Shown: positions 21,615 through 32,453, numbered from the stretch's first letter. The stretch: 64,000 nt of DNA from Leptoclinus maculatus (GCA_032191485.1 JAVDOI010000041.1:1079501-1143500); one strand, 5' to 3'. Notes: a model not told the origin generated them from the sequence alone. A program made the numbers and translations.

Positions 21615-24600
21615 GTAGAAGAGGAGCTGCAGCTTTGATCTGGTTAATTTATGTTCTACTGAAACTCACTTTGTTCTTTACTGATGACTCTCTTGTTTCT
21701 GTTCAGAACCTGTCAGGTTGGTGGGAGGAGACAGTCACTGTGCAGGAACACTGGAGGTGAAACATCAAGGAGACTGGAGACCAGTAGATGACTCTGACTC
21801 GATCCTGAAGAAAGCAGCTGTTGTCTGTAGAGATCTGGACTGTGGCTCTGATGTTTCTATCAGACGGAGAGAGGAGTCCTCATGGAGATTTGTGTGGAGG
21901 ATCAACTCTAACTGTAATCACTCTGGATCTCCTCTGAGAGAGTGTTTAACATCAGGTTACTCTTCCTCCATCCTGAATGTCATCTGCTCAGGTAAGCCCA
22001 TCAGTGACATCATCTATGACATCATCTCTGACAGCAATGTTTCCAGTATGTTCCTTCCTCCCTCACAGTGACAGTTGTGGTGGTAAATATTCCTCTACCC
22101 TCTTTGCGTGAGTCTTTTAAAGCTGAAATAAATAATACTGAAAACCAGGTTGTCTTTTAAGTATTAATTCTCTGCGCAGAGAAGGTTCAATCATCACAAC
22201 AGAATGCGTACAGTCTCAGTGAGGAAGAACCAAGAACAAAGTGAACAAGCTTTCTTTATACAGAATGAGCAAAGGTGGGCCGATGGCCAATGTTAGACAT
22301 TTGGTCTCAGACTGATAGAAACAATGAACAACAAACGGCCAGCAACCCAAACAAGCGGCCCAAAGGCCTTGGTGGTGGAACATTCTCATACAACACAGTT
22401 AGTTATCTTTGTGAACAGGCAAGGGAGAATTCTTCTTCTGCACAACAGAGACACGGTGAAGTTCAATAAAGTTCAGAGTAAAACTACTTATGCATGAATA
22501 CAATATACTGAGTAGAAATATATACTACGTTAAAGATTACCATTACACAGCCAGTGGGTTTCCATTGGACTGAACTGTAAAGTTATTCAGGACAACGACA
22601 TCCTGAAGTGTAGAGAGGTGGGCTTGTTTCTGGAAGCTTCAAACCCTCCATAGACTGCTGAGCTCCACCTGAGAGGACACACCTGTCTGTCTGTCTGTCA
22701 GACCTGTGACATCACGTCCTTATTCAGGGTCCATCTTGTTCAACGGAGGGTAAACGTGAACTTTTATCATCTCTCTGTGTTTACAGACCTGCTGCTTCAG
22801 CCAATCATCATTGTGTCCTCCTCAATGTACGGGGTCTCTGAGGCCCAGCAGCAGGGGGCTCGGGTGCTCAGGCGCTCCACCTTCACCTTCTGCTGCTCCA
22901 TCCAGCCACAGTACCCAGGAGGCTCCTTCCAGCTCACCTTCACCTCCTCCAACTCAGCACACAACTACACCCAGCCAGCTGTCAATCACTCTGCCGACTT
23001 CCTGTTTCCTGCTGCAGAGCCCGCCCACCAAGGAAGCTACAGCTGTGTTTATCACCTCTATGTTTTTAATCATACCTTCTCCTCTGAGAGCCGTCTGCTC
23101 TCCATCACTGTCTTAGGTAAGCTGACTGTTTACATGCAGGTTTGAAGATGATTGGTCCAAACTGACTGAAGATGATCAGCTGACCACAGAGTCCATGCAT
23201 GTTGTTGTTTCTGGAATCACACGGTGACTCCTGTCGTTGTGTTACACATGTCATATAGTAACCAAACCTAAACAAAGTCTATGAATGGCAACAGCTAACA
23301 ATCTACTGTAGGACAGAGCAGGTTTGGTTACCAGGATAACTCTGGTTCTCTGAGAACTGAAGCAGCTTCTGACGTGACCAATCACAAAGCTCCACTGCCA
23401 CCACATCAGTCATAACACCCCTTAGCCCCCAACTCACCATATTCAAGTGTAGTTCCTCCGCCTATCAGAAGCAAGAAGGGCGGTGTGCTCCGATGCCTCA
23501 CTCAGAGAACCAGGGTTATCCTGGAAACCAAACGTTGAGACAGTCGTTAACGACAGCAATTACACTTTCAATTGACTCTTCACTAAGTCCCGCCCCTCTA
23601 ACATAACTGGCCAATCACAGCGTAGCATGGTCCAGCTCTGACCAGCAGCTCTGGTGATGAAAACAGGACGTAGGTGATGACATCATTGTAACATGAAACC
23701 AAGACTAACCAGATTCTCTCTAGTGACCACCAGGGGGCGACTCCTCTGGTTGTATAGAAGTCTATGAGAAAATGACTCTACTTCTCTCTTGATTTATTAC
23801 CTCAGTAAACATTGTAAACATGAGTTTATGGTCTCAATCTCTAGTTTCAAGTCTTCTTCAATACAGCATGATGTTCATTTAGTAAATGATGGTCCATTTA
23901 GAGTCAAACAGACCATAAAGCAGGGGATGCTTTAGGGCGGGGCTACACAGTGATTGACAGGTCTCTACCAGAGACGTATACTGCGTCTCTACGTCACTCC
24001 TCCTCAGTCCAGATATGGTCACTTCCTGTTCACTGGTTGCAAAAAACCAAGATGGCGACGGCCACAGTCCACAAACCATTGAGTGACGTCACGACGACTA
24101 CGTCCACTTCTTCTATAACGTCTGTGGTTCAAACAGTGAACATGAAGTAAACATGAAGAGTAATACGTGTCAGTGATTGTAGATTTCAGGGTCAATGGGA
24201 GCTGTTGGACTCATGATGTCGTGTGATGTGATGACTGTCCATGTGTTTGTTCAGATCCAACACCTCTGATCATCAAAGCGATCGTCCTGCCGCTGTTTCT
24301 GCTGGTGGTGAACATTGCCCTTTACTCCTACTGTAAGGTACTGACACACGTCTGTTGTTTAGACCAGCCACTGAAATGAAGCTCTCGCTCTGTGTTCAGT
24401 GAACTGAAGACAGGTGTGGTGGCCCGTTCTTTGTTCTTCTTCCTATATACTGGGCCACGTTACGGGGCTCCGTTTCTGACTCACACATCAAACAGTCCAA
24501 ATGACAACTCTTGCAGACGCTGATTCCTTTGCCGTCACTTGATTGATTTATTTTCACTTTCGACAAATTTAACAGCAAAACATAATGAGTTTAACGTGAG

Positions 24601-24886
24601 GTGAAAGACTGTCCCGATGCCCCGTTCTACACAAAGGAAAAACCAACTCGAGACTCAGTCCCACCTCTTCCTCTGATACCAGCTGATCCTGGAAAAAAGC
24701 AAAATTAGAAATGATGATTTGTAATCAAAACTAAAACTATGGCTCTAACAGGACTGTGCTGTCATGTCTCTGCAGGCCAACAGGGGGCAGATGCCGTGCA
24801 GACAGAAGAACACTGAGCTGGATCATTATATCCTGGTTGTTCCTGAAGAAGAAGAAGAAGAAGAAGGAGCTCAGGGAGCAGAGTAG
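21300..24886 (+). CDS. Scavenger-receptor-like gene: SRCR-SRCR-Ig-transmembrane-cytoplasmic exons
   Basis: Five exons with good GT-AG sites and compatible phases: 21300-21614 (SRCR 1), 21707-21991 (SRCR 2), 22787-23116 (Ig-like), 24255-24337 (transmembrane), 24776-24886 (tail, stop TAG). The predicted product is a type I surface protein of the CD163/M130-like family, involved in ligand binding or scavenging on immune cells. The signal-peptide exon and any additional N-terminal SRCR exons were not found, so the annotated gene is 5'-partial. All recognised exons are open with no internal stops. The 3' end is complete. Naming it beyond the family would be guesswork. Confidence 0.8.
21707..21991 (+). 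CDS. SRCR domain 2 exon, six Cys (one disulfide pair missing)
   Basis: A 285-nt phase 1-1 exon: VRLVGGDSHCAGTLEVK, AAVVCRDLDCG, NCNHSG, LRECL and NVICSG. The positions normally holding C2 (W..VC) and C7 are not Cys. In group B domains C2 and C7 pair with each other, so the loss is a concerted loss of one bridge rather than an unpaired Cys. Donor GTAAGC follows at 21992. Confidence 0.88.
22787..23116 (+). CDS. Ig-like domain exon of the SRCR gene
   Basis: A 330-nt exon after TTTACAG. The product starts DLLLQPIIIVSSSMYG, has FTFCCSIQPQYPGGSF and the second-Cys motif HQGSYSCVYHLYV, the typical Ig G-x-Y-x-C strand F. Several N-glycosylation sequons occur (for example NYT, NHS, NHT). Ends LLSITVLG before donor GTAAGC. 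An Ig domain after SRCR domains is usual for teleost receptors of this class. Confidence 0.85.
   Translation, partial: TCCFSQSSLCPPQCTGSLRPSSRGLGCSGAPPSPSAAPSSHSTQEAPSSSPSPPPTQHTTTPSQLSITLPTSCFLLQSPPTKEATAVFITSMFLIIPSPLRAVCSPSLS
23321..23535. mobile_element. Short MITE in an SRCR-gene intron
   Basis: Imperfect terminal inverted repeats of about 30 bp: TGGTTACCAGGATAACTCTG on the left and, reversed, CCAGGATAACCCTGGTTCTC from the right end. The interior is about 150 bp. No coding sequence. The superfamily is not certain. Confidence 0.6.
24255..24337 (+). CDS. Transmembrane exon of the SRCR gene
   Basis: An 83-nt exon encoding DPTPLIIKAIVLPLFLLVVN and IALYSYCK, one hydrophobic helix of about 20 residues. 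Acceptor TTCAG at 24250-24254, donor GTACTG at 24338. Phase fits the Ig exon upstream and the tail exon downstream. Confidence 0.85.
24776..24886 (+). CDS. Cytoplasmic-tail exon of the SRCR gene
   Basis: Encodes about 36 residues ending in TAG: ANRGQMPCRQKNTELDHYI then LVV, a run of seven Glu from a GAA repeat, and GAQGAE. HYILV contains a YxxV sorting-type motif. The GAA run may vary in length. Another frame stays open further but is not phase-compatible. Confidence 0.75.
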   Translation, partial: ANRGQMPCRQKNTELDHYILVVPEEEEEEEGAQGAE

Positions 24887-25429
24887 CTCCTCCAAGGAGC
24901 TCATCTCACATCCAGATGATTTCTACCACACAACCACCACCAGCTCCCTTTGATATGCATGTTCCCTTAAACCAGAAGGCTGAATATGATATCGCATTAT
25001 TATAGCCCGTCTTTCTTCCTCTCAACAATGTGTTGGTCTCTCCACACGTTCTGACTTCCTGTCTGTGGCTCTCAGCTCCAAGCCCATTGGTTCCTGCTGA
25101 AGACGTGACTCTTTAAAAACACCTCACAGATATAAAGTTTCATTTAAAAGTAGATTTGAGAGCAGGTTTACCAGAGTCCAAGCAGAAACCAAAGACGATA
25201 CTCAATGTTGACAATCTGTTGCTGTTTGTCCTTTAAAAATATAATGAACTTCATGACTTCACTTATTGTAGTGAGCAAGATTTTGGCAGCAGGACAACAT
25301 TTAGCTAAAAGATAATCATAATAATACAAATATGAACAACGTCCCGCTGTGATCAGCCCCTAAAACCTCATTTATTTGTCATTCAGAAATGTTACTATTT
25401 TGCTCATTGTTGTTCTTCATGATTTTACT

Positions 25430-26110
25430 TCATTTTGTAATTAAGGCTTTTCTTATTTCGTAAGAATGTTGTTATTAAGGATTTTGCTTATTTGTTATAA
25501 TTAAGGATTTTGCTTGCATCATAAGACGATTTTGCTTGTTTTTTTATAATTAGAGGGTTTTACTTAAAACATATGCATTGTGGTTAATTTAGTAATTTAG
25601 GATATTACTTATTTCATAAGAATTTTGCTTATTTTGTACTTCATGATGTTGCAGTCAAGGAATTTACAATTTTTGTTATAGTTAAGGATTTTGCTTATTT
25701 CATAAGAACATTGCCATTATGGATTTAGCTTGTTTTTTATAATTAAGATTTTTGCTTATTTCACAATAATTTAGCTAATTTTTGTTCTTCGTAAATTGAG
25801 TTAATTTTGTAATTAAGGAATTAAAAAAAAATAATAAAGGATTTTGCTTAAATCATGAGCGTTTCGCTTGATTTTGTAATTAACAAAATTACCTTTTTCA
25901 TTCAAATGTAACTTATTTTATACTTCATGAATTTACAATATTATGTAATTAAGGATTTTGCTTATTAATAATATTGTAATTATGTTTTTTTCTTATTTCA
26001 TAAGTTTATTTAATTTTCTAAATAAGGATTTTGCATATTTCATAAGAACTTTGCTTATTTTTGTATTTAAGTATTTAGATTACTTTTGTGCTAAAAGGAT
26101 TTTGACACAA
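25430..26110. repeat. AT-rich degenerate minisatellite (AAGGATTTTGCTTATTT-like)
   Basis: The phrase AAGGATTTTGCTTATTT and near variants recur about fifteen times with irregular spacing of 30-60 bp, with CATAAGAA as a second recurring phrase. No reading frame is maintained. The rest of 24887-26640 is AT-rich intergenic DNA (3' UTR of the SRCR gene, then nothing recognisable). Confidence 0.75.
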
Positions 26111-26886
26111 AATATCCTCCAAATCAAACAATGTGAATAAAATATGAACACATACGTAAAACTAAACACACATACTTGTACTGCACAGATACATGTAGTA
26201 CTAGTACTACTTTAACAAAGTACTTTAACCTTCTAGTAACGAGCCCTATTTTTAGGCTTCTGCTCGAAAATACTATACCCATACTCAAAGGGGCCTTACT
26301 CTCTAACTACAAGGTCTATTTGAATAATAGACCTTGATTATTAAATCACAATTATTGATAATACTATATTAAATGAGGCTATTGAAAGCCTATTGAAACC
26401 ATCCAGCATCATAGCAAATGATGGCAGTAGTCATACAAAAAAAGAATTGGAGTGAATAGAGTGAAGTAGGCCAGAGCAAGAGACATAAACGTACGAGAGG
26501 TCACGAAAGGTCGTCATTTGAGAAACAGCCTCTCCAGCTGTTCCATTGTACTTTTATAACTTAAATAACGATATATTTAACTTCCTTTATCCTTGTACAT
26601 GCACAATCTATCACATACAGCAGTTTGGCATCATTTTTGAGAGCTAGAATCTTCTCCAAAGCCTCTTGGGGCCGCCGACTCACGGCAGCATGCGCTATAG
26701 CGTGTGTTTGAGTGCACATTTCTTAGCCTGTGGTTGGTCAATTCAATACTACGACACATCTATACACATGCTAGGATCTAGCCAATGCAGTGGAGGCAAC
26801 AGGCAATCAGTTTTGATTGACAGGATCGTTTTCCGGAAAATCCCGATTTACGCAGGCGGACCCTGCGTAAAAGCCCGATTCTCAAA

Positions 26887-27027
26887 ATGTTGAAACGTGG
26901 TCCTCCGGGTTTATTTGACCCCCCTTCGTTCAGGAAATACTTTTATCAGACAGTAAAACCACAGAAGAAGTCGAATTCACCGGTAAAAATGGATTATGAG
27001 GACTATTTCGTCAAGATTTATCTCATG
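26887..27027 (+). other. Possible first coding exon of unknown gene
   Basis: An ATG at 26887 opens 47 codons (MLKRGPPGLFDPPSFRKYFY ... KIYLM) ending exactly at a strong donor ATG|GTGAGTGC at 27028. The upstream 200 bp are relatively CpG-rich for this window. The exon ends in phase 0, so it cannot splice in frame into the first zzef1 exon at 27592, which needs two preceding bases. I do not recognise the peptide. It may be a chance frame. Confidence 0.25.
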
Positions 27028-27591
27028 GTGAGTGCAAATTCAGAATTCTTCAGCGGGGTGAATGGCTTGTTTATGCTCACTGTTTTGCGGGTAACGTTTG
27101 AACCGTTTTACGGAGAGTAAATCCGAAGTGTTCGGTAGAATCCGGGTGGAATGCTAATGCTGTTAAGTAGCAAGAGGAGCTATCGGAGCTAATAGATCGC
27201 CGGTCGGAGGACTTTTTCGAGTGCGTATCTTGTGAAATGAAAGCGAAAAAATGACGATATTTTGGTAGCTGTTCTGAAAGGTTCTGTTAGATCGTGTTTA
27301 ATTGTGTTTTCCGTGTGTAAAATGTTATACATGGTTCTGTTCATCAGAAGCTCTTCGTTAAGCTGGTATACGACATGTTTGTAGGATTATTATATTTGTT
27401 GCTGAACATTGCATTGTGCGGTACCACTCGGCACTGCTCGGTACCGCACCTGCCCCAATTGGGCGCCTGCTCTGTGACTTGAGGCCTTGCAGCTGATTGT
27501 CATGTGTGCCTGATCCTTGAATTACAGAGTTTTTGGTCCCTATGTATATGATCAATTTTAAGGTGGAAACTCTTCTCTTTTCTGCTCCCAG

Positions 27592-27791
27592 GTTGAAAAT
27601 GAAACCCGATGTGGTTCTGAGACGTCTGGCCATTGCCGTGGCTTCTAATGACCACAGCTACACGCCTCAGCTGGTCTCCGTTGCGGTCGGGAAGAACCGG
27701 CGTTCCCTGCAGGAGATCAGAGATATCCGGATCCCCAGCAATGTCACGGGCTACGTAGCCCTCTTGGAGAATGCCAACATCACACACCCCT
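27592..27791 (+). CDS. zzef1: zzef1 exon: first part of DOC domain
   Basis: After CTCCCAG. Encodes KMKPDVVLRRLAIAVASNDH, then PQLVSVAVGKNRRSLQEIRD and IPSNVTGYVALLENANITHP. Ends in phase 1 at donor GTGAGC; the next exon supplies AC to complete a Tyr codon. Confidence 0.85.
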
Positions 27792-28491
27792 GTGAGCCAC
27801 CACCTGTCGATCTGTCTGCTTAGTGGAGTGTTTATTTACCTCAGGCTTGTGTGTTCCTTCACCGATGACTTGGAGAGGAACTGTCTTTCTCATATGCACC
27901 CCTCCTGTGGAGACAGAGCTTCTGTCAGCTACAGAAGAGCAGCCGCCGCTGGGTTCATAGATAGTTGGGTGGTTAAATGCCTCACTTTGAATCCTCATGC
28001 AAGCCTCCATAAACTCTTGATTTCCACCTTCACCCTCAGGTCTCAAAGGACCATATGTGGAGACACATCTACCTTTTATTAGAAGTTGTCTAGCCACACA
28101 GAAGCAAGGCTAAAACACACAAGCTCTGTTTTTGCTAGGGGATATATATTTATATATATATATATGAATGAATGAGGAAAACAGAAACTGAGGATCGATT
28201 GGTCCAGGCAGCTGTGAGCAGGAAAACAGCTAGCAGAGGTTCAGATAATGGTGACAAGTTCATCATTGTATTTTGATTATGTGGCTCTGTATGATTTGCA
28301 AAAATCACAATGAGCCAAATAAAATGCTTTGCATTGGATTTAGTTTCTCATATTTGCGATTAGGTTAATTTGTGTCTCCCTCAATCATCATCAGCTCTCA
28401 GAGGGAGAAGCAACCTGTTGTGGCATTCTTTTTGCGTGATGTATTCCATCAGTCTGCTAACTGCATCATCTCTTCTGGCACCAAACCCCAG

Positions 28492-28702
28492 ACATCAAGA
28501 TTAACATGAAGCGGTGCCTGAGCGACGGATGTGACACGCGGATTCGTGTCTTGAAGACACTGGGCTATCAGATTACCAAGAGCAAAGAGGTGTCTGTTTC
28601 GGATGCTTCAGCCATCTGGTACCTGTCTCTCCTCACCTCCTTGGTCACCGCATCCATGGACACCAACCCTGCTCTGGCTCAGACTGTCCTTCAGAGCACA
28701 CA
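28492..28702 (+). CDS. zzef1: zzef1 exon: end of DOC domain
   Basis: Acceptor CCCCAG, donor GTAAGAC. Encodes IKINMKRCLSDGCDTRIRVL, followed by SVSDASAIWYLSLLTSLVTA and AQTVLQSTQ. In frame with both neighbours. Confidence 0.88.
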
Positions 28703-28828
28703 GTAAGACACACCCCCCTTCTGGTTTTGAATATGTAATAGAAAGAAAGAAAGAATGTGTGTAAGTGTAGTGTTTTGTCCAGTGCTTGTGTTCTGAGGGC
28801 TTTTTTGTGTGTCTTGTGTTTCTCCTAG

Positions 28829-28945
28829 ACGAGCCTTACGACACATGCCTCCGTTGTCCCGAACACCGTCGTCCACAGAGTTCCCCAAGTTCTTCTCTTT
28901 GAACATCCTGGAGGAGGTGGATGGATTTCTCCTCAGGATAGCAGA
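28829..28945 (+). CDS. zzef1: zzef1 exon following the DOC domain
   Basis: Acceptor CTCCTAG, donor GTAATG. Encodes RALRHMPPLSRTPSSTEFPK and FSLNILEEVDGFLLRIA; the last codon is split with the next exon (giving D-C-C). Confidence 0.82.
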
Positions 28946-29397
28946 GTAATGACCTGCTGCGATCATATCAGCACACTCACCCATCACTGCCACGCTCAGC
29001 TCGTAACGCTGACGTCATCGCGTTGAAAACTGACTCAAATCAAAGTATTGATTTCCCAGGGCGATAAAACTCTATTTCCGTTCCGTTTGATCAGTAAATC
29101 ATTAACAGCAGCAGCAGCAACAACATGACTAAAATAAACCTCACTGGCTAATTATCAACCATAGTTCTGTAGGCTATGTTTATTCACACATACAGTCGAC
29201 ATTGTTCCCACAATGTTGGTCTAAACTGGAGTTTTTGTCAGCAAATTTTGGAACATTTGGAATTCATGACCCCGCATGAAAATATACTTATTTAGAGGAA
29301 ATACGCCTGACACTCTGAAATAGAGCCACAAAAGATCATTTGATTGGACACAAGTTGCACTTCCAAACTAACTAGTTTGTTCTTTGCTCCTGTGTAG

Positions 29398-29576
29398 CTG
29401 CTGTGTGAGTCCCGATGCAGAATTGACCCTCCTGGCCTTCGCTCTGGCCAGAGGCAGCGTGGCAAAAGTGCTCCAGGCGCTGTCCTGCATCAGCCATCAT
29501 TTAAAGACGGAGTACGAGGCCTCCTCCCTCATCGTGCCTTTGGCCTCCGTTAGGCTGCGGCTACTTAATCGCAATG
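29398..29576 (+). CDS. zzef1: zzef1 exon
   Basis: Acceptor GTGTAG, donor GTAACG. Encodes CCVSPDAELTLLAFALARGS, VAKVLQALSCISHHL and SLIVPLASVRLRLLNRN. Phase joins to GKPLQL in the next exon. Confidence 0.85.
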
Positions 29577-29820
29577 GTAACGCCCTGCTTTACTCTGATT
29601 CACACGAGGCCGTTTGAAACCTTAGACCAGGGAGAGAAAGTGCTGAGCCGACAAGGAGGAGATGCATTAGTGGACTACTCGGTGGAAAATCGCTTATTCT
29701 GTTACAAAGCTGCACTTCAGTGTGGTGAAAGTTGCCTCCCAGTATAGGAATGAAATGATAACCTCTATGGACAATGATCAGCTGATGTCATAGGGAATGT
29801 CATAATGCGTTGTGTTACAG

Positions 29821-29963
29821 GGAAGCCCCTCCAGTTGCACCTCCATAACCAAATGTTTTTAGACTCCAAAGGTTTCCTCACAGAAGGTGGCAGAAAGAGA
29901 GCCAGTGTGATCCTGTCGACAGAGGACCAGAGTAACTTCCAGATCACTCCGATGAAGATCAAA
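29821..29963 (+). CDS. zzef1: zzef1 exon
   Basis: Acceptor TTACAG, donor GTGAGG. Encodes KPLQLHLHNQMFLDSKGFLT and KRASVILSTEDQSNFQITPM. Ends in phase 0, which the next recognisable coding block does not follow with a normal acceptor. Confidence 0.82.
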
Positions 29964-30071
29964 GTGAGGCTCCGTTTGATTTCACCGTTTCATTGAGAAT
30001 TTCAAAGCGACGGCGACGGAGGATTTCCGGTGCTTAACGCTTCCTCTCCGGTTTGTGTGATCGGGTGTGAA

Positions 30072-30158
30072 AAGGAGCCATTGGTGTGAAATGCGGCCTG
30101 GTGTTCACTTACAAGGAGGAAGACGCTACAAGGACTTCAAAGAGTTTGTACGAGACAA
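30072..30158 (+). pseudogene. zzef1: zzef1 exon with frameshift and no canonical acceptor
   Basis: The first half reads GAIGVKCGLVFTYKEED in one frame and the second half reads YKDFKEFVRD in another. Both parts match ZZEF1 in order, so about one base has been lost (or two gained) near 30122. The bases just before the exon read GTGTGA rather than an AG acceptor in the required phase. The donor at 30159 (GTAAGG) is good and its phase joins the next exon. A sequencing error could explain the frame change but not the acceptor. Confidence 0.7.
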
Positions 30159-30389
30159 GTAAGGATCCCTTTACAGCCGGCTGAATCTTACTTTTCATGA
30201 TATTTCAGAGGACAGCTGTGATGAGCAGAAACATGCTGCCAAATGTATTACATGCAGGACAATCTAAGAAGACGATACTGGTTCAGTATAGTTAGTCTGT
30301 GTGAGTTCTGGCACCCCTCAGCAGTGTGGGGGTCTGCCTTAGTGGTTCATTTGAATGGCTGACACACCATTCTGTCACCTGACCTGCAG

Positions 30390-30495
30390 TGTGAAGATTC
30401 CAACACAGTCAGAGGACGAGCCGATCGGCTGCTTTGAGCTTGAGGATGACTGGAACGATGTGGAGATCAAGCTGCAGCAGTGTCGCGTTGCAAAG
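30390..30495 (+). CDS. zzef1: zzef1 exon
   Basis: Acceptor CCTGCAG, donor GTACAC. Encodes VKIPTQSEDEPIGCFELEDD and WNDVEIKLQQCRVAK. The adjoining exon begins FLMVTFLCTRQDSAERLG, in frame. Confidence 0.86.
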
Positions 30496-30744
30496 GTACA
30501 CACTGCATCCAGGACACACTTTGTCTTTCTTCCTCACATTTCAACCTCATCATTTCATTCTGTAACACTGTTTTGTGTTACTTCAACATCTTGTTATTTG
30601 GTAGTATTCAGGGCTTCCTAAATGCACTAAAAAGAGAACAGGTATGGCTCCATACTAAAGTAGGCTAAATGAAGGCCATCGTTTTCAATGTGCTGTCATT
30701 GTCAAGGAACAACAGCTCTCATTCTTCTGTTTTCCTTGTCTCAG

Positions 30745-30963
30745 TTCCTGATGGTGACATTCCTCTGCACCAGGCAGGACTCTGCCGAGCGCCTTGGACT
30801 GCAGTCCCTCACCTTCAGTGGCTATCTGTGTCCCGGGCCAGAGAGGCTCGGAGACCTGGACAACCTCAGTCCAGAGGGGGAGAGCTTGGACTGTGATGCT
30901 GCCACTGGCCTTCGTCTACTTAACAAGACCCTCTTCTTCATCCAGCAGCTTACAGGCGACATG
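30745..30963 (+). CDS. zzef1: zzef1 exon
   Basis: Acceptor GTCTCAG, donor GTGACT. Encodes FLMVTFLCTRQDSAERLGLQ, SLTFSGYLCPGPERLGD and LLNKTLFFIQQLTGDM. Confidence 0.84.
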
Positions 30964-31238
30964 GTGACTGCTCATCACTACCGCAGTAATCATTTAAATA
31001 TCAGTAATATCAATAGATTTTGGTGGGATTACCGTGAAATACCACTCTATAGCTGAAGACATTGCACGTTGTTTTCAGTCTGCCCACTTATTGTCATTAG
31101 GAGACACGCAACATGTCCTTTTACTGTACTGCTGAACTGTTGAGGGTAAAGGGATACTTCATATGTATGATGGTTCATGTGTTGTGTTACTTTGTTGTTG
31201 TTGTTAAAGACTGTCGCCCTCTCACTCCATTTCTGCAG

Positions 31239-31330
31239 GATGCCGCTCACTTCAAGCAGAAGTATCTTCTGGACTTCAGTGGTCTCGGCCTGAACCTCTT
31301 TTGGAACTTCTACAGTAAACTCAGGGAGAT
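31239..31330 (+). CDS. zzef1: zzef1 exon
   Basis: Acceptor TCTGCAG, donor GTGAGT. Encodes DAAHFKQKYLLDFSGLGLNL then FWNFYSKLREI (last codon split). Confidence 0.84.
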
Positions 31331-31470
31331 GTGAGTAGCAGTACTGTCACTGCAGCCATAAGTACAACAATAATGACCATTTGGCCTGATCAGGCTCATT
31401 GGTCAGTCACTGGAACACATGCATTGGTATGAGGGTCTCACTTGTAATAGAGCATTTGTCTTTGTCACAG

Positions 31471-31691
31471 TGAGGGAGAGGAGGTGTTGAAGAGCAGAGT
31501 CCTGCTGCTCCAACTGATGCAGAACTGTTTCCCCATGCTGCCCGACCCGCTGGATCCCCGGGGCCCAGAGGAGAGCAGAGGGCCAGATGAAGGAGCCACA
31601 GCAGCGGCTTGTCCATCCACGTCTAGCAGTGCAGAGCCTCCGTCTGAACCTGTTAGGGCCGTCTGCGAACTCTACACTCACCTTTGCCTCG
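31471..31691 (+). CDS. zzef1: zzef1 last recognisable exon in the window
   Basis: Acceptor GTCACAG, donor GTAAGA. Encodes EGEEVLKSRVLLLQLMQNCF, PMLPD, a Pro/Ser/Glu-rich variable stretch, and AVCELYTHLCL. Ends in phase 1. No following zzef1 exon is found before appl1 exons begin 504 bp later. Confidence 0.8.
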
Positions 31692-32195
31692 GTAAGAACC
31701 CGCCGGCTTTGGTACAAATGGGAGTAGTGAGACGTGTTTGGTGGAATGGTCACCAATGGATAAAGCAATCACAAGGAACGTTCATGTTGTGTTGATTTCG
31801 GCGGCCCTTGTGGACAATAGCGGTAGTGTTTCTATGAGCACCAGCGGCTCATGTCGTGAAGGTCTTGAGCTGTTTTGGAAGCGTGTGAAAGAAGGATGCA
31901 ACAGATGTCAAATGTGCTTTTTAAGCCCAGCTGTTTGCAGGATGCACAGCAATGATAGCGCAGCAGAACAATTTAAGTTCTTCTCTTATCTTATGAGGTA
32001 ATGTACCTGAATTCGTGGCTATGTAATATTAATAACCGTAATATGACGATGTTGAAGCAAAGTAAACTTTGTTTAAAAACAAATATATGAACCACTGAAA
32101 TGTTCAGCAACTGAGGAAGACAGTAGCTGTGCAATGAGATAATAAGATAACGGGAAACAATATGCTGATGCGTCTTCATCTGTGTTTGTTCTCAG
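31692..32195 (+). other. Junction interval between zzef1 and appl1 fragments
   Basis: 504 bp without a recognised exon of either gene, repeat family or transposon end. The breakpoint between the two loci should be inside it. It starts with the zzef1 donor (GTAAGAACC) and ends with an appl1 acceptor (GTTCTCAG). A direct splice across it would put the reading frame into TAA at the fifth codon. Confidence 0.6.
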
Positions 32196-32278
32196 ATCAG
32201 TTTCTTTAAACTGGGTTCAGAAAATCTCACCCAGCAGTGGGAGGACTTCCTGGGAACCATAGGAACCAGTGTCCAGAA
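32196..32278 (+). CDS. appl1: appl1 exon: C-terminal BAR segment
   Basis: Acceptor TTCTCAG, donor GTAAGA. Encodes ISFFKLGSENLTQQWEDFLG and TIGTSVQ; the Asn codon is completed by the next exon. Confidence 0.88.
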
Positions 32279-32444
32279 GTAAGACTCCCCCCTCCCCCCC
32301 CCTCCCCCATCACCTCCTCATGTTTGTTTGTTCTACAGTCAAGGTCTCAAATGCTTTGTTTTATTTACTTGAACTCAGTTTAAGTTTGAGGAATATTGCA
32401 AAATGGATGGAAACATGACAGCAAAGTGAAGGCCAACATGTGAC

Positions 32445-32453
<9 letters not shown>

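Larger units (their letters stand above)
27592..31691 (+). pseudogene. zzef1: zzef1 internal gene fragment (DOC domain through following exons)
   Basis: Ten consecutive exons match the order of ZZEF1, a large ZZ-type zinc-finger/EF-hand protein: 27592-27791, 28492-28702, 28829-28945, 29398-29576, 29821-29963, about 30072-30158, 30390-30495, 30745-30963, 31239-31330, 31471-31691. Recognisable peptides are KMKPDVVLRRLAIAVASNDH and RIPSNVTGYVALLENAN (DOC domain), INMKRCLSDGCDTRI, VSVSDASAIWYLSLLTSLVT, ALRHMPPLS, LTLLAFALARGSVAKVLQAL, DEPIGCFELEDDW, LLDFSGLGLNLFWNFY. The N-terminal EF-hand exons and the long C-terminus (CUB, ZZ fingers) are not in the window. Most junctions are clean GT-AG with matching phases, but the exon at 30072-30158 has a frameshift and no proper acceptor. 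Identity is confident; pseudogene status is inferred. Confidence 0.8.
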
